Assembly (NCBI GenBank): GCA_900315735.1
Contig: ONAD01000008.1
Span: forward strand, 1-64,000
Length of the DNA: 64,000 bases
Origin: an uncultured Lachnospiraceae bacterium
GTDB taxonomy: Bacteria; Bacillota; Clostridia; Lachnospirales; Lachnospiraceae
Direction: 5' to 3'
The notes beneath the pieces were generated by a model. It had not been told where the DNA came from and did no database searches. It saw nothing but the letters and a program-made list of their open reading frames with translations. The position numbers were made by a program, and so were the translations under genes. This document shows positions 42,152-52,807 of the stretch, in pieces. Position 1 is the stretch's first letter. The number at the start of each line of letters is the position of its first letter.

Positions 42152-42210
42152 TACAAAGCCCCTCCTTCTTTCGGGTAATTTGTTTCTTCTTTCAGCCCGC
42201 TAGTTTATGA

Positions 42211-42804
42211 TTATTTAGAATACAACTCGACGATAAGCATCTCGTCTACTGGTACATCAATCATTTCTCTGGAAGGTAACTCTTTTACGGTTCCCTGCAT
42301 TTTCTCTACATCAACATCAAGCCATTCCGGAACTAATCTGCCGCCAGCTACTTCTACGACATCTTTCATTCTCTGGGAATTTTTACGGCTCTCTTTAATT
42401 TCGATTACATCGCCAGCTTTTACCAGGTAAGAAGGAATGTTTACTAACTTTCCGTTAACTGTAACGAATTTGTGGTCAACGATCTGTCTTGCTTCTCTTC
42501 TGGTTCTTGCAAATCCAAGACGGAAGACAACGTTATCAAGACGGCTCTCTAAGATAGTCATCAGGTTTGTACCTGTCATGCCTTTCATCTGGTCTGCTTT
42601 ATCATAATAGTTACGGAATGGTTTCTCTAATACTCCGTAAATGAATTTTGCTTTCTGTTTTTCACGAAGCTGAAGGCCATACTCAGATACCTTCTTGTTC
42701 GCTCTCTTTAATTCTCTGTTAGATTTTTTATCATATCCCAAATAACTTGGCTCTAAACCAAGAGATCTGCATCTTTTCAGAACAGGAACTTTATTTACTG
42801 CCAT
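42211..42804 (-). CDS. rpsD: Ribosomal protein S4
   Basis: A 197-residue uS4, a primary 16S rRNA binder that nucleates 30S assembly. The S4 RNA-binding domain is clear (ESRLDNVVFRLGFARTRREA, VNIPSYLVKAGDVI). It lies 18 nt after rpsK. In bacteria S4 often represses the alpha operon. Confidence 0.98.
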   Translation of the reverse strand: MAVNKVPVLKRCRSLGLEPSYLGYDKKSNRELKRANKKVSEYGLQLREKQKAKFIYGVLEKPFRNYYDKADQMKGMTGTNLMTILESRLDNVVFRLGFARTRREARQIVDHKFVTVNGKLVNIPSYLVKAGDVIEIKESRKNSQRMKDVVEVAGGRLVPEWLDVDVEKMQGTVKELPSREMIDVPVDEMLIVELYSK

Positions 42805-42822
42805 TTTAGATATCCCTCCTAA

Positions 42823-43215
42823 TTATACTCTACGACGTTTTGGTGGACGACATCCATTATGAGGAACTGGAGTTACGTCACGAATAGAAAGAACTTCAAG
42901 TCCGGCTGCCTGAAGGGCACGGATTGCTGCTTCTCTTCCTGATCCTGGTCCTTTAACCATAACATCAACTGTTTTTAATCCATGTATAAGAGCTGCTTTT
43001 GTAGCAGTTTCTGCTGCCATCTGTGCAGCATATGGAGTAGATTTCTTTGAACCTCTAAATCCAAGACCACCAGCACTTGCCCATGATAATGCATTACCTT
43101 CAGCATCTGTTAATGTAACGATGGTGTTATTGAAGGATGCCTGAATATGTGCCTGTCCATGTTCAACGTTTTTTCTTACACGCTTTTTTGTCACTTTTTT
43201 TGTAACTTTAGCCAT
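42823..43215 (-). CDS. rpsK: Ribosomal protein S11
   Basis: A 130-residue uS11 of the 30S platform. Typical segments are [29 protein letters not shown] and the C-terminal [11 protein letters not shown]. Order rpsM-rpsK-rpsD is standard. Confidence 0.98.
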   Translation of the reverse strand: MAKVTKKVTKKRVRKNVEHGQAHIQASFNNTIVTLTDAEGNALSWASAGGLGFRGSKKSTPYAAQMAAETATKAALIHGLKTVDVMVKGPGSGREAAIRALQAAGLEVLSIRDVTPVPHNGCRPPKRRRV

Positions 43216-43265
43216 ATCTAAACTAACCTACTTTCTTAAATTTAAAATTATAAAGTTGCCAAGAA

Positions 43266-43634
43266 TTATTTCTTCTTGTTTGCAACAGTTCTCTTAGGAC
43301 CTTTTCTTGTTCTTGCATTGGTCTTTGTTTTCTGACCACGAACCGGAAGTCCTTTTCTATGACGGATTCCACGATAGCATCCGATTTCCTGTAATCTCTT
43401 GATATCAAGAGCTGTCTGGCGTCTTAAGTCACCTTCTACAACCTGAGTCTCATCGATTACTGCACTAATTCTTTTTACCTCGTCGTCAGTTAAGTCTCTG
43501 CAACGGGTATCAGGATTAACGTTTGCCTCAGCAAGGATACGGTCAGCACTAACTCTGCCGATTCCATAGATATAAGTCAAACCAATCTCAACACGTTTTT
43601 CTCTTGGTAAATCTACACCTGCAATACGAGCCAT
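43266..43634 (-). CDS. rpsM: Ribosomal protein S13
   Basis: A 122-residue uS13 of the 30S head that contacts tRNA and 50S. It opens with [19 protein letters not shown] and ends in the basic tail [25 protein letters not shown] precedes the ATG. A 262-bp gap without a gene (43635-43896) separates it from rpmJ; this contains short palindromes only. Confidence 0.98.
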   Translation of the reverse strand: MARIAGVDLPREKRVEIGLTYIYGIGRVSADRILAEANVNPDTRCRDLTDDEVKRISAVIDETQVVEGDLRRQTALDIKRLQEIGCYRGIRHRKGLPVRGQKTKTNARTRKGPKRTVANKKK

Positions 43635-43896
43635 GTGTGTTTACACCTCCATATAGATTTCTTTGTTAATAGTAAGGAATTCCAAAGACCCATGCAGCTG
43701 CGGTTTCCCGCCCTGAAATGTGTGCATACACCTTTTTCTTCCTATAGTAATGATTGCTTAGCAATCCCAGCCACAATCTGCTGCATCCTCTCGGTATGTA
43801 AGGACTGCGCAACAGACCACGCGCGTTCGCGTTATATTATGAACAGCACATTCTCATGCGCTGCAGCCGCACATAATTTTTCAAACAAAGCGGGAA

Positions 43897-44010
43897 TTAA
43901 CCCTGTCTCTGTTTGTGCTTAGGGTTTTCACAGATGATTCTGATGCTTCCCTTTCTTTTGATAACTTTGCACTTCTCGCAAATAGGTTTAACTGATGATC
44001 TTACCTTCAC
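43897..44010 (-). CDS. rpmJ: Ribosomal protein L36
   Basis: A 37-residue bL36 of the zinc-ribbon type. It reads [20 protein letters not shown] and then has Cys27 and His32, giving the C-C-C-H zinc ligands. The start is GTG at 44010 with AGGAGG upstream. It is too short for most gene tracks but lies in its usual place between infA and rpsM. Confidence 0.97.
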   Translation of the reverse strand: MKVRSSVKPICEKCKVIKRKGSIRIICENPKHKQRQG

Positions 44011-44180
44011 AGCATAATCCTCCTTTCTACTTGCTTGCGCCCCGGAAATCCTGTTTCCATGGGTATTTCTCTTTTCTTTCTGCTAAACAGCATAATATGC
44101 CCTTGTTTTCACAAAAGCGTCCATTTAGCATTTTAGCATAGGGAATCCGAAAAATCAACTACTTTTCTCGAATTTTCTGC

Positions 44181-44399
44181 TTATTTATCTCTCCAGATAA
44201 TTCTGCCCTTTGTCAGGTCATATGGAGACATCTCAATCGTAACCTTATCACCTGGTAAGATACGAATGAAATTCATTCTTAATTTGCCGCTGATATGTGC
44301 CAGTACCTGATGGCCATTCTCAAGCTGCACCTGAAACATTGCGTTTGGAAGTTTTTCCAAAATTGTTCCTTCTACTTCAATTACATCTGCCTTTGACAT
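44181..44399 (-). CDS. infA: Translation initiation factor IF-1
   Basis: A 72-residue S1/OB-fold protein that binds the 30S A site during initiation. [20 protein letters not shown] and the C-terminal ITYD-like end ([14 protein letters not shown]) are characteristic. AGGAGG precedes the ATG. About 170 bp separates it from rpmJ. Confidence 0.98.
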   Translation of the reverse strand: MSKADVIEVEGTILEKLPNAMFQVQLENGHQVLAHISGKLRMNFIRILPGDKVTIEMSPYDLTKGRIIWRDK

Positions 44400-44418
44400 T
44401 TTCTTTCCTCCTGCTAAA

Positions 44419-44685
44419 TCAATCTTTTCTGGTTAATATATATTGCTCATAAGCCTTAATCAGCTTTGCTGCTTTTGCATTTTCTGTAAGCCCCGGTTTG
44501 TTTACTGCTTCTAAGACTTCCTGTGGAAGCTTCTTTACAAGCTGTACATGTTTGTAGCTTTTTTTCCTTGGCCGGTCACAGGTTCTTGTGCTTCCATTTA
44601 TAAGGTAGACAAATTTTTCATCCTGTGACTGCACTACATAGTACTGATTCCGGTCGTGACCTGCCTTTACTCTTGCCAGATACAT
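44419..44685 (-). CDS. KOW-domain RNA-binding protein (L14e-like)
   Basis: An 88-residue protein with a KOW-type start ([18 protein letters not shown]) found between map and infA in many Clostridia. The function is unproven; the location suggests a link with translation. It overlaps the map gene by 19 nt, and its GGAGG lies within map. Confidence 0.85.
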   Translation of the reverse strand: MYLARVKAGHDRNQYYVVQSQDEKFVYLINGSTRTCDRPRKKSYKHVQLVKKLPQEVLEAVNKPGLTENAKAAKLIKAYEQYILTRKD

Positions 44686-45449
44686 TCTCTTTCCTCCTCT
44701 GTCAATGTAAGGATTTCCGGTCTTCCTTCTGTAATCAGAATGGTGTTTTCATAATGGGCTGATAGGGAACCATCATAGGTTACTACGGTCCATTCATCAT
44801 CCATCCATTCCACATCCGGGCTTCCGGCATTTATCATCGGCTCAACTGCCAATGTCATTCCAGCCTTCAGCTTCAGTCCTCTTCTCCACTGACGGAAATT
44901 CGGAATCTCCGGTTCTTCATGAAGATGGGTTCCAATGCCATGCCCTACCAGATCATATACAACTCCGTAGCCGTAGCTTTCTGCATAATCCCCGATTGCT
45001 CCTGAGATTTCATAAAGCCGTCTTCCGGCTCTTGCATACTGCATTCCCTGGAAAAAGCTTTCCCGGGTTCTTTCTATTAAAAGAGCAGCCTCTTTACTGA
45101 TTTCACCAACCCCATGGGTTCTTGCCGCATCGGAATGATATCCTTTATAGATAAGACCGGTATCAAGGCTTACGATATCGCCTTCCTTAATAATATGGTC
45201 TTTTCTTGGAATTCCATGAACGACTTCGTCGTTGACCGATACACAAACGGATGCCGGATAGCCCTGATAATTCAGGAAATTCGGTTCGCAGCCAAGGCTG
45301 CGGATGGTCTCTTCTCCGATTTTATCAATCTCCCATGTGCTGATTCCAGGTTTGATTGCACGTTCCAGTTCCTGATGTACTTTAGCAAGATACTTTCCTG
45401 CCTGACGCATCAGCTCTATTTCTTCTGCTGATTTAATCGTAACCGACAT
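44667..45449 (-). CDS. map: Methionine aminopeptidase, type I
   Basis: A 260-residue metalloprotease that removes the initiator methionine from new proteins. The five metal ligands can be placed: Asp in VSLDTGLI, Asp in HSDAARTHGV, His in GHGIGTHLHEEP, Glu in LAVEPMINAG and Glu in HYENTILI. It follows adk by 3 nt. Confidence 0.97.
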   Translation of the reverse strand: MSVTIKSAEEIELMRQAGKYLAKVHQELERAIKPGISTWEIDKIGEETIRSLGCEPNFLNYQGYPASVCVSVNDEVVHGIPRKDHIIKEGDIVSLDTGLIYKGYHSDAARTHGVGEISKEAALLIERTRESFFQGMQYARAGRRLYEISGAIGDYAESYGYGVVYDLVGHGIGTHLHEEPEIPNFRQWRRGLKLKAGMTLAVEPMINAGSPDVEWMDDEWTVVTYDGSLSAHYENTILITEGRPEILTLTEEERECIWQE

Positions 45450-45452
45450 TAT

Positions 45453-46097
45453 TTACTCTCCTAAGATTGTAACGATGGCTTTGAATACCTCATCCATCGG
45501 CTGTGTTCCGTCTACAGATTTTAAAATGCCCTGATTCTTATAATAATCAATCAATGGCTGTGTCTGCTCATGATATACTTTTAATCTCTTCTGAACAGTC
45601 TCTGGCTTATCATCGTCACGTAATACGATTTCGCTGCCACAACGGTCACAGATTCCTTCTACCTTTGGTGGAATGGAAATGAGATGATAGGTTGCTCCAC
45701 AGTTTAAGCAGGCTCTTCTGCCGCTCATACGATTTACGATATTTTCATCCGGAACGTCTACATCAATTGCATAGTCCATCTTCTCGTTTATTTTTTCAAG
45801 TGCTGCATCCAATGCTTCTGCCTGAGGAATGGTTCTTGGAAAACCATCCAGTACGAAGCCGTTCTTGCAGTCATCCTGCTGTATTCTGTCCATTACCAGA
45901 TCACAGGTTAATTCATCCGGAACTAAAGCTCCCTGATCCATATACTGTTTTGCTTTCTTGCCTAATTCTGTTCCGTTTTTAATATTTGCACGGAAAATAT
46001 CTCCTGTTGAGATGTGTGGAATAGAATATTTATCTGCAATCTGTTTTGCCTGTGTACCTTTACCAGCACCCGGCGCTCCTAACATAATAATTTTCAT
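45453..46097 (-). CDS. adk: Adenylate kinase (zinc-binding lid)
   Basis: A 214-residue enzyme interconverting ATP, ADP and AMP. The P-loop is [13 protein letters not shown], and [16 protein letters not shown] is the family signature. The lid has four cysteines (CLNCGATYH and CDRCGSEI), as in Gram-positive zinc-containing forms. Confidence 0.97.
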   Translation of the reverse strand: MKIIMLGAPGAGKGTQAKQIADKYSIPHISTGDIFRANIKNGTELGKKAKQYMDQGALVPDELTCDLVMDRIQQDDCKNGFVLDGFPRTIPQAEALDAALEKINEKMDYAIDVDVPDENIVNRMSGRRACLNCGATYHLISIPPKVEGICDRCGSEIVLRDDDKPETVQKRLKVYHEQTQPLIDYYKNQGILKSVDGTQPMDEVFKAIVTILGE

Positions 46098-46214
46098 ATA
46101 AAGAAAACCTCCTGTTTACCTTCTTCTTTGCAAGCTAATCTGCTTTTTCTTCTATAAACAACTTTAGTGCACCACAGGAGACGCTGCATTTGCAGCACCT
46201 CCTCCTGGTACACA

Positions 46215-47531
46215 TTAGTCATTCAAAAATCCTTTATAGTAACGAACTAACATCTGGGATTCAATCTGTTTAATTGTCTCGATAACAACACCTACGATAA
46301 TGATGATAGATGTTCCACCGAAGGATACGTTAGCTTTAAATACTCCATTGAAGAAGATTGGAATAACTGCAACAATGGATAAGCCTGCCGCGCCAATAAA
46401 GACAATGTAATTTAAAATCCGATTCAGATAATCGCTGGTTGGTTTTCCAGGTCTGATACCCGGGATAAATCCACCCTGTCTCTTCATGTTGTTCGCAATC
46501 TCCAGCGGATTGAATGTAATGGATGTATAGAAGTATGCAAATGCAATAATCAATACAAGATATACAGCCAAACCAATGCTGTAGATTGGCTCCTGTGGGT
46601 TACACCAGTTAGACTGGGATAATCCCTTCAAAATCTTACTGCCAATTCCTGTTCCATTGCCCTTTCCTAAGAGAGAAGCAATAACAACCGGGAACTGCAT
46701 TAAAGACTGTGCGAAGATAACCGGGATAACTCCACCGGTATTTACTTTCAGAGGAATATGTGTAGACTGACCGCCTACCTGCTTTCTTCCCTGAATTTTC
46801 TTCGAATACTGTACCGGAATCTTTCTCTGAGCTGCCTGAAGGACAACGACAAAGACAACGGTTACTAAAATGATTGCTGCGATAATTACTACTGCAAGAA
46901 CTGCTTTTGCAGGAATCTTTCCTTTAACAAACTGCTCATACAGTGTTCCAAAATCGCTAGGAATTCGTGAAATAATGTTGATTACAAGTACAATAGAAAT
47001 ACCGTTTCCAACACCCTTTTCCGTAATTCTCTCACCAATCCACATAAGTACTGCAGAACCTGCTGTTAAGGTTACAATTACCTGAAGAACCGTAAGCCAT
47101 CCTTTATCGGTCAGATAACCGCTTCTGGAGAATCCGATTGCCATTGCAATTGCTTCGATTAAAGCCAGAGCAACAGTCACATAACGTGTAATCTCTGCAA
47201 TTTTCTTTCTTCCTTCTTCGCCGTCACGCTGCATCTCTTCCAGTTTTGGAATTGCAATCGTCAACAGCTGCATGATGATGGAAGATGTGATATATGGTGT
47301 GATATTCAATGCAAAGACGGACATCTGTAAGAATGAACCGCCTGTTACTGCATCGAAAAAGTTAAACGCATCACTACTCTGATTAGCAAACCAGTCTGCA
47401 AACACATTCCGGTCAACACCCGGAATCGGTAACTGTGAACCGATTCGGATGATAATCAGCATAAAAAAGGTAAATAAAATTCTATTTCTAATATCTTTTA
47501 CTTTAAATGCGTTACGAACTGTATCAAACAT
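46215..47531 (-). CDS. secY: Preprotein translocase subunit SecY
   Basis: A 438-residue, 10-helix membrane protein that forms the protein-conducting channel. IRIGSQLPIPGVD, GMSVFALNI-like plug-region segments and the cytosolic loop RKIPVQYSKK are typical. Its start overlaps the rplO stop by one base (TAATG). Confidence 0.98.
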   Translation of the reverse strand: MFDTVRNAFKVKDIRNRILFTFFMLIIIRIGSQLPIPGVDRNVFADWFANQSSDAFNFFDAVTGGSFLQMSVFALNITPYITSSIIMQLLTIAIPKLEEMQRDGEEGRKKIAEITRYVTVALALIEAIAMAIGFSRSGYLTDKGWLTVLQVIVTLTAGSAVLMWIGERITEKGVGNGISIVLVINIISRIPSDFGTLYEQFVKGKIPAKAVLAVVIIAAIILVTVVFVVVLQAAQRKIPVQYSKKIQGRKQVGGQSTHIPLKVNTGGVIPVIFAQSLMQFPVVIASLLGKGNGTGIGSKILKGLSQSNWCNPQEPIYSIGLAVYLVLIIAFAYFYTSITFNPLEIANNMKRQGGFIPGIRPGKPTSDYLNRILNYIVFIGAAGLSIVAVIPIFFNGVFKANVSFGGTSIIIIVGVVIETIKQIESQMLVRYYKGFLND

Positions 47532-47980
47532 TAGATCACCTCAGCTTTTCCACCAAGAGCCTCGATTTTTTCTTTTGCGCTTGCGCTGAATGCATTAGCC
47601 TGAACTGTGAGCTTCTTAGTAAGTTCGCCGTTTCCAAGGATCTTAACTCCATCTCTTGGATTCTTTACGATACCTTTTTCCAGTAAAGTTTCAACAGATA
47701 CTACTGCATCGTTGTCGAATACTTCAAGAGCAGATACATTGATTCCAACGATAGTCTTGGAATTAATACATTTGAAACCTCTCTTCGGTAATCTTCTGTA
47801 TAAAGGCATCTGGCCACCCTCAAAGCCTGGTCTTGGAGCTCCGGAACGAGCTTTCTGTCCCTTGTGTCCTTTACCAGCGGTCTTACCATTTCCTGAACCG
47901 TGACCACGACCTCTTCTGAAATTATCACTATGCTTAGAACCTAATGCCGGCTGTAAATTGGATAAATCCATTTCTGGCAC
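47531..47980 (-). CDS. rplO: Ribosomal protein L15
   Basis: A 149-residue uL15 of the 50S subunit. The glycine-rich N-terminus ([20 protein letters not shown]) and [20 protein letters not shown] are diagnostic. It is coupled to secY. Confidence 0.98.
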   Translation of the reverse strand: MPEMDLSNLQPALGSKHSDNFRRGRGHGSGNGKTAGKGHKGQKARSGAPRPGFEGGQMPLYRRLPKRGFKCINSKTIVGINVSALEVFDNDAVVSVETLLEKGIVKNPRDGVKILGNGELTKKLTVQANAFSASAKEKIEALGGKAEVI

Positions 47981-47996
47981 CTCCTTATCTCTATAA

Positions 47997-48176
47997 TTAG
48001 ATTTCTTCTACTTTCACTAAATGTCTTACCTGCTGAATCATTCCTCTAACAGCTTTGTTATCCGGACGTTCAACTGATGCGCCAATTTTCTTAAGACCTA
48101 ATGCTTCTACTGTCTTTTTATTCTTTGGCACTGCACCGATAGTAGATTTTACGAGTGTAATTTTTAAATTTGCCAT
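47997..48176 (-). CDS. rpmD: Ribosomal protein L30
   Basis: A 59-residue uL30 read from the minus strand: [20 protein letters not shown], later [14 protein letters not shown] and the end [16 protein letters not shown] precedes the ATG at 48176. It lies between rpsE and rplO, as expected. Confidence 0.97.
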   Translation of the reverse strand: MANLKITLVKSTIGAVPKNKKTVEALGLKKIGASVERPDNKAVRGMIQQVRHLVKVEEI

Positions 48177-48189
48177 TTCTTATTCCTCC

Positions 48190-48699
48190 TTAACCTACTA
48201 CTTCTTCTACAGATAATCCACGAAGTTTTGCAACTTCTTCCGGGGATTTCAGTTTGCTTAAAGCATCGATAGTAGCAAGTACTACGTTCTGCTTATTGTT
48301 GGAACCAAGAGATTTTGTACGAATATTCTCGATTCCTGCCAGCTCACATACGTTACGAGCCGGACCGCCTGCGATAACACCGGTACCTTCTGGAGCTCTC
48401 TTTAATAAAACAGATGCACCAGTATGTTTTCCGCTGATATCATGAGTAATACTATTGTTCTCATCTAATTTTACAGTGATAAGTTTTTTCATAGCATCTT
48501 CTTTTCCTTTGCGGATTGCTTCAGGAATTTCAGTTGCTTTTCCAAGTCCTGCGCCCACATGACCATTGCCGTCACCAACAACAACAAGAGCTGTGAAACG
48601 CATGTTACGTCCACCTTTTACAACTTTCGTAACGCGCTTGATTGATACCACTTTTTCTGTTAATTCTAATTGACTAGCATCAATAATTGTACGTTTCAT
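48190..48699 (-). CDS. rpsE: Ribosomal protein S5
   Basis: A 169-residue uS5 that helps decoding accuracy. The double-stranded RNA-binding motif [20 protein letters not shown] and the later [20 protein letters not shown] are diagnostic. Confidence 0.98.
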   Translation of the reverse strand: MKRTIIDASQLELTEKVVSIKRVTKVVKGGRNMRFTALVVVGDGNGHVGAGLGKATEIPEAIRKGKEDAMKKLITVKLDENNSITHDISGKHTGASVLLKRAPEGTGVIAGGPARNVCELAGIENIRTKSLGSNNKQNVVLATIDALSKLKSPEEVAKLRGLSVEEVVG

Positions 48700-48717
48700 G
48701 TACTGTTTTCCTCCTTA

Positions 48718-49086
48718 TTAGAATTCTAATCCAGCTTCTCTTGCTGCGTCAGCTAATGCTTTTACTTTTCCGGAATATATGAAACCGCCTCTATCAAAGA
48801 CAACTGTTGTAATACCTTTTTCTAATGCTTTCTTTGCAATTGCAGTACCAACCTGTGCTGCTGCATCAACGTTATTAGTCTTCTCGCAAGCTGCTTTCAC
48901 ATCTTTATCCATTGTAGATGCTGCTACGAGGGTATTGCCAACTGTATCGTCAATAATCTGAGCGTACATATGATTATTACTTCTAAACACAGCTAAACGT
49001 GGTCTCTCTGCTGTTCCAGCCAGGCGATTACGCAGTCTTCTATGTTTATTTTCACGAGCTGCTGTTCTTGATTCTTTATTAACCAT
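48718..49086 (-). CDS. rplR: Ribosomal protein L18
   Basis: A 122-residue uL18 that carries 5S rRNA in the central protuberance. [20 protein letters not shown] and [20 protein letters not shown] are typical. Confidence 0.98.
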   Translation of the reverse strand: MVNKESRTAARENKHRRLRNRLAGTAERPRLAVFRSNNHMYAQIIDDTVGNTLVAASTMDKDVKAACEKTNNVDAAAQVGTAIAKKALEKGITTVVFDRGGFIYSGKVKALADAAREAGLEF

Positions 49087-49104
49087 CTCTCGTCACTCCT
49101 TTAA

Positions 49105-49644
49105 TTATTTCTTACCAGTTTTACCAACTTTACGTCTAATAACTTCATCAGCATATTTGATACCTTTTCCTTTGTAAGGTTCAGGTCTTCTCTTATCTCT
49201 GATTTCAGCTGCGTACTGGCCAACTTTTTCTTTATCGATACCTTTGATGATAATCTTGTTACCATCTACTGTAGACTCTAATCCTTCTGGATCTTCCATC
49301 TCTACCGGATGAGAATATCCAAGGTTTAATGTAAGTTTCTTTCCTGCTTTAGAAGCTCTGTAACCTACACCATTTACTTCAAGTTCTTTGGTAAATCCAT
49401 CTGTTACACCAACAACCATGTTGTGAATCAGTGTTCTTGTTAATCCGTGTAAGGATTTCATTTTCTTCAAATCATTTGGTCTTGTAACGGTTACTTCAGA
49501 ACCTTCTACTTTGATTTCCATCTCGGATGGTAATACTCTGCTTAATGTTCCTTTTGGACCCTTTACAGTCACCTGATTATTTTCTGCTAATTCCACAGTA
49601 ACACCTGCTGGAATTGCGATTGGCATTCTTCCAATTCGTGACAT
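49105..49644 (-). CDS. rplF: Ribosomal protein L6
   Basis: A 179-residue uL6 near the factor-binding site. [15 protein letters not shown] opens it, and [19 protein letters not shown] near the end is the family signature. Confidence 0.98.
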   Translation of the reverse strand: MSRIGRMPIAIPAGVTVELAENNQVTVKGPKGTLSRVLPSEMEIKVEGSEVTVTRPNDLKKMKSLHGLTRTLIHNMVVGVTDGFTKELEVNGVGYRASKAGKKLTLNLGYSHPVEMEDPEGLESTVDGNKIIIKGIDKEKVGQYAAEIRDKRRPEPYKGKGIKYADEVIRRKVGKTGKK

Positions 49645-49850
49645 GCCCGTACCTCCTGTATAATTTGTGGTTTATTGTTACCTGCGCTATGCCTTAAGAA
49701 TAAATATTCCTAAGGTAGTTCTGTTCGCCAAAGGATGACATCTTCGCTAAGCTCAAGCTTCGCTTACGCTCGCTCTTGCTAATCTCAGATGCCGCCCTCG
49801 CACTAAATTCAAACTTCGCTTACGCTCGTTTTCATTAAGTTGCTTTCAGG
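49645..49850. repeat. Repeat-bearing 206-bp gap between rpsH and rplF
   Basis: The gap inside the spc cluster is unusually long. It holds two copies of CTTCGCTTACGCTCG (near 49754 and 49814) about 60 bp apart and short inverted repeats. No gene is visible. It may be a small inserted repeat or an RNA-processing site. Confidence 0.5.
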
Positions 49851-50255
49851 CTACCAAACAAATGCTAATACTTCGCCACCAACCTGAAGCTTTCTAGCCT
49901 CTTTGTCAGTGATGATTCCCTGGTTTGTGGAAAGAATTGCGATTCCAAGTCCACCAAGTACCTTAGGAAGATTATCTTTACCAGCGTATACACGAAGTCC
50001 TGGTTTAGAAATTCTCTTCAGTCCGGTAATAATCTTTTCATTCTTATCTGCACCATATTTTAAGGTTACACGAATGGTCTTAAAGATTCCATCTTCAATG
50101 ATGTCATATTTTGCAATGTATCCTTCTCTTACTAAAATGTCTGCGATTGCCACTTTGATTTTAGAAGCCGGGATATCAACTGTATCATGTTTTGCAGTAT
50201 TTGCATTACGGATTCTTGTAAGCATATCTGCAATTGGATCACTTGTCATTGTCAT
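49851..50255 (-). CDS. rpsH: Ribosomal protein S8
   Basis: A 134-residue uS8, a primary 16S binder. [20 protein letters not shown] and the C-terminal [20 protein letters not shown] are diagnostic. In bacteria S8 commonly represses the spc operon. Confidence 0.98.
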   Translation of the reverse strand: MTMTSDPIADMLTRIRNANTAKHDTVDIPASKIKVAIADILVREGYIAKYDIIEDGIFKTIRVTLKYGADKNEKIITGLKRISKPGLRVYAGKDNLPKVLGGLGIAILSTNQGIITDKEARKLQVGGEVLAFVW

Positions 50256-50370
50256 GATGTGTTTGCCTCCTATTATTCTTCTCTTTCTTTGTTGTAGATG
50301 TTCTCTGTTAAGTTCGACCTACGCCATAAAGGCTTCGGTCTCACTCAATTTAAGAGAATGGCTTTACAGC

Positions 50371-50556
50371 CTACCAGCTTGCTTTCTTTACGCCCGGGAT
50401 CTGACCTTTGTAAGCCAGTTCACGGAAGCAAACTCTACAGATTCCATATTTTCTTAAATATGCATGTGGACGACCACAGATTCTGCAACGATTGTATTCT
50501 CTAGAAGAGAATTTCTGTTTACGCTGCTGTTTTACTTTCATAGAAGTCTTTGCCAT
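50371..50556 (-). CDS. rpsN: Ribosomal protein S14, zinc-binding type
   Basis: A 61-residue uS14 with two CxxC pairs ([20 protein letters not shown]), the short zinc form of Gram-positive bacteria. Confidence 0.98.
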   Translation of the reverse strand: MAKTSMKVKQQRKQKFSSREYNRCRICGRPHAYLRKYGICRVCFRELAYKGQIPGVKKASW

Positions 50557-50573
50557 TTAAATTCCCTCCTGTC

Positions 50574-51113
50574 TTATTTAGCGAATGGCATATTGAATAA
50601 TGTCAATAATTCGCGTGCTTCTTCGTCTGTCTTTGCAGTTGTTACGAAAATGATATCCATTCCTCTTACTTTATCAACCTTATCGAATTCAATTTCAGGG
50701 AAAATGATCTGCTCTTTGATACCAAGAGCGTAATTACCTCTACCGTCGAAAGCGTTAGGATTAACTCCTCTGAAGTCACGTACTCGTGGTAAAGCTAAGT
50801 TTACCAGACGATCTACGAACTCATACATCTTCTCGCCTCTTAAAGTAACTTTACATCCGATCGGCATTCCTTCTCTTAACTTGAAGTTAGCGATGGAATT
50901 CTTTGCTTTTGTAGCAACTGGTTTCTGACCGGAAATTGTTTCCATATCTTTCATAGCTGACTCTAAGATTTTAGCGTTTTCTTTTGCTTCACCAACACCC
51001 ATGTTGATAACAATCTTAGAAAGCTTTGGTACTTCCATAATGTTTTTATAGCCGAACTTTTTGGTCATTGCATCAATGATCTCGTTCTGGTACTGATCTT
51101 TAAGTCTACTCAA
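50574..51113 (-). CDS. rplE: Ribosomal protein L5
   Basis: A 179-residue uL5 that binds 5S r[37 protein letters not shown] and [11 protein letters not shown] are diagnostic. Confidence 0.98.
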   Translation of the reverse strand: MSRLKDQYQNEIIDAMTKKFGYKNIMEVPKLSKIVINMGVGEAKENAKILESAMKDMETISGQKPVATKAKNSIANFKLREGMPIGCKVTLRGEKMYEFVDRLVNLALPRVRDFRGVNPNAFDGRGNYALGIKEQIIFPEIEFDKVDKVRGMDIIFVTTAKTDEEARELLTLFNMPFAK

Positions 51114-51137
51114 CTTGCTGCTCCTCCTCTCTTACGA

Positions 51138-51449
51138 TTAATCGATTACATCACCTGTAGATTTTGCATAACGTACTTTCTTATCTCCATCCATCTTGAA
51201 ACCTACACGAGTAGCTTTTCCTTTGTGAAGATACATTACGTTAGAAGCATCAATAGGTCCTTCCTGATGGACGATTCCGCCCTGCTGGTTAGCCATGCTT
51301 GGTTTTGCATGTTTTGTTACCATATTGATACCTTCAACAAGTAAAGTATTGTCTTTCTTATTTACAGCAATTACTTTGCCTTCTTTGTCTTTGTCTTTTC
51401 CAGCGATTACCTTTACAGTATCACCTTTTTTAATTTTCAAACTTGCCAT
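51138..51449 (-). CDS. rplX: Ribosomal protein L24
   Basis: A 103-residue uL24 with an N-terminal KOW motif (IKKGDTVKVIAGKDKDKEGK) that starts 50S assembly. Confidence 0.98.
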   Translation of the reverse strand: MASLKIKKGDTVKVIAGKDKDKEGKVIAVNKKDNTLLVEGINMVTKHAKPSMANQQGGIVHQEGPIDASNVMYLHKGKATRVGFKMDGDKKVRYAKSTGDVID

Positions 51450-51461
51450 TTCGGGTACCTC

Positions 51462-51830
51462 CTACAATACTTCCGGAGCCAGAGAAACAATTTTCATAAA
51501 CTGTTTTTCACGAAGCTCTCTTGCTACTGGTCCAAAAATACGAGTTCCTCTTGGGGTTTTATCATCTTTGATAATAACTGCAGCGTTTTCATCGAATTTG
51601 ATATAAGAGCCATCTTTACGACGAGCACCTTTTACTGTACGAACAACGACTGCCTTTACAACGTCACCTTTTTTAACAACGCCGCCTGGTGTTGCATCTT
51701 TAACAGTAGCTGTAATTACATCACCAATATTTGCATATCTTCTGGTTGAACCGCCCATAACACGGATGCACAGCAATTCTTTTGCTCCAGTGTTATCAGC
51801 AACCTTAAGTCTGGTTTCCTGTTGTACCAT
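51462..51830 (-). CDS. rplN: Ribosomal protein L14
   Basis: A 122-residue uL14 at the subunit interface. [20 protein letters not shown] and [20 protein letters not shown] are diagnostic. Confidence 0.98.
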   Translation of the reverse strand: MVQQETRLKVADNTGAKELLCIRVMGGSTRRYANIGDVITATVKDATPGGVVKKGDVVKAVVVRTVKGARRKDGSYIKFDENAAVIIKDDKTPRGTRIFGPVARELREKQFMKIVSLAPEVL

Positions 51831-51848
51831 GCCGGTAGCCTCCTTCTA

Positions 51849-52106
51849 TTATTTTGCTCTTTCCATAATCTCTACAAGTCTCCATCTCTTATCTTTAGAG
51901 AGTGGTCTTGTTTCCATTACTCTGACGGTATCACCGATTTTACACTCGTTGTTCTCATCATGAGCTTTTAATTTGTATGTCTTCTTTACGATCTTGTTAT
52001 ATAATGCATGTCTTACGTTATCTTTAACAGCAACAACAATGGTCTTATCCATTTTATCACTTACAACAACGCCTACACGTGTTTTTCTAAGATTTCTTTC
52101 TTCCAC
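51849..52106 (-). CDS. rpsQ: Ribosomal protein S17
   Basis: An 85-residue uS17 with OB fold. [20 protein letters not shown] and [20 protein letters not shown] are diagnostic. Confidence 0.98.
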   Translation of the reverse strand: MEERNLRKTRVGVVVSDKMDKTIVVAVKDNVRHALYNKIVKKTYKLKAHDENNECKIGDTVRVMETRPLSKDKRWRLVEIMERAK

Positions 52107-52170
52107 GATGAATCTCCTTTCATTTATGATTGCCTGTTTGCCTGCTTAAGCAGGTATGATTCTTTTGAAA

Positions 52171-52380
52171 TTATTCAGCAACTTTTTCTTTCTGAGTAAT
52201 AACGGTCTGGATTCTGGCAATATTCTTTCTAACTTCTTTGATTCTGCTCGTGTTATCCAGCTGATTTGTTGCGTTCTGGAATCTCAAATTGAAAAGTTCT
52301 TTTTTAGCTTCAACCAACTGCATTTTTAAATCAGCAGCGGACTGTGTGTTTAATTCTTCTAAATATTTACTAGTTTTCAT
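52171..52380 (-). CDS. rpmC: Ribosomal protein L29
   Basis: A 69-residue uL29 at the exit tunnel. I chose the ATG at 52380 ([10 protein letters not shown]); a GTG three codons earlier is possible. The start overlaps the end of rplP by 11 nt, implying coupling. [20 protein letters not shown] is the signature region. Confidence 0.97.
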   Translation of the reverse strand: MKTSKYLEELNTQSAADLKMQLVEAKKELFNLRFQNATNQLDNTSRIKEVRKNIARIQTVITQKEKVAE

Positions 52381-52807
52381 TTGATTCACCGCCTTCTAAG
52401 TCTGCACGAGAAACCACTTTGCATTTACAAGGTAATTTGTGTGTAGCAAGACGTAATGCCTCTTTTGCAACCTCATCAGATACATCAGAGATTTCAAATA
52501 ATACACGTCCTGGTTTTACTACAGCTACCCAGTACTCTAAAGTTCCTTTTCCGGAACCCATACGGGTTTCTGCTGGTTTTGCAGTTACTGGTTTGTCTGG
52601 GAAAATTTTGATCCAGACACGGCCACCACGCTTGATATATCTTGTCATAGCAATACGGGCTGCCTCAATCTGATTGGAACGAATCCAGCATGGCTCAAGT
52701 GCTACGATACCGTAGGAACCATTTGTAATTTTATTTCCTCTCATCGCTTTTCCGGCCATAGAACCACGGAACTGTTTACGATGTTTTACTCTCTTAGGCA
52801 TTAACAT
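52370..52807 (-). CDS. rplP: Ribosomal protein L16
   Basis: A 145-residue uL16 near the peptidyl-transferase centre. [15 protein letters not shown] opens it, and [20 protein letters not shown] is diagnostic. Its start abuts the rpsC stop. Confidence 0.98.
   Translation of the reverse strand: MLMPKRVKHRKQFRGSMAGKAMRGNKITNGSYGIVALEPCWIRSNQIEAARIAMTRYIKRGGRVWIKIFPDKPVTAKPAETRMGSGKGTLEYWVAVVKPGRVLFEISDVSDEVAKEALRLATHKLPCKCKVVSRADLEGGESNEN

Noticed and set aside
43635-43896. Possible small gene in the rpsM-rpmJ gap
   Set aside because: The only open frame is antisense, with no ribosome site and no resemblance to a known protein.
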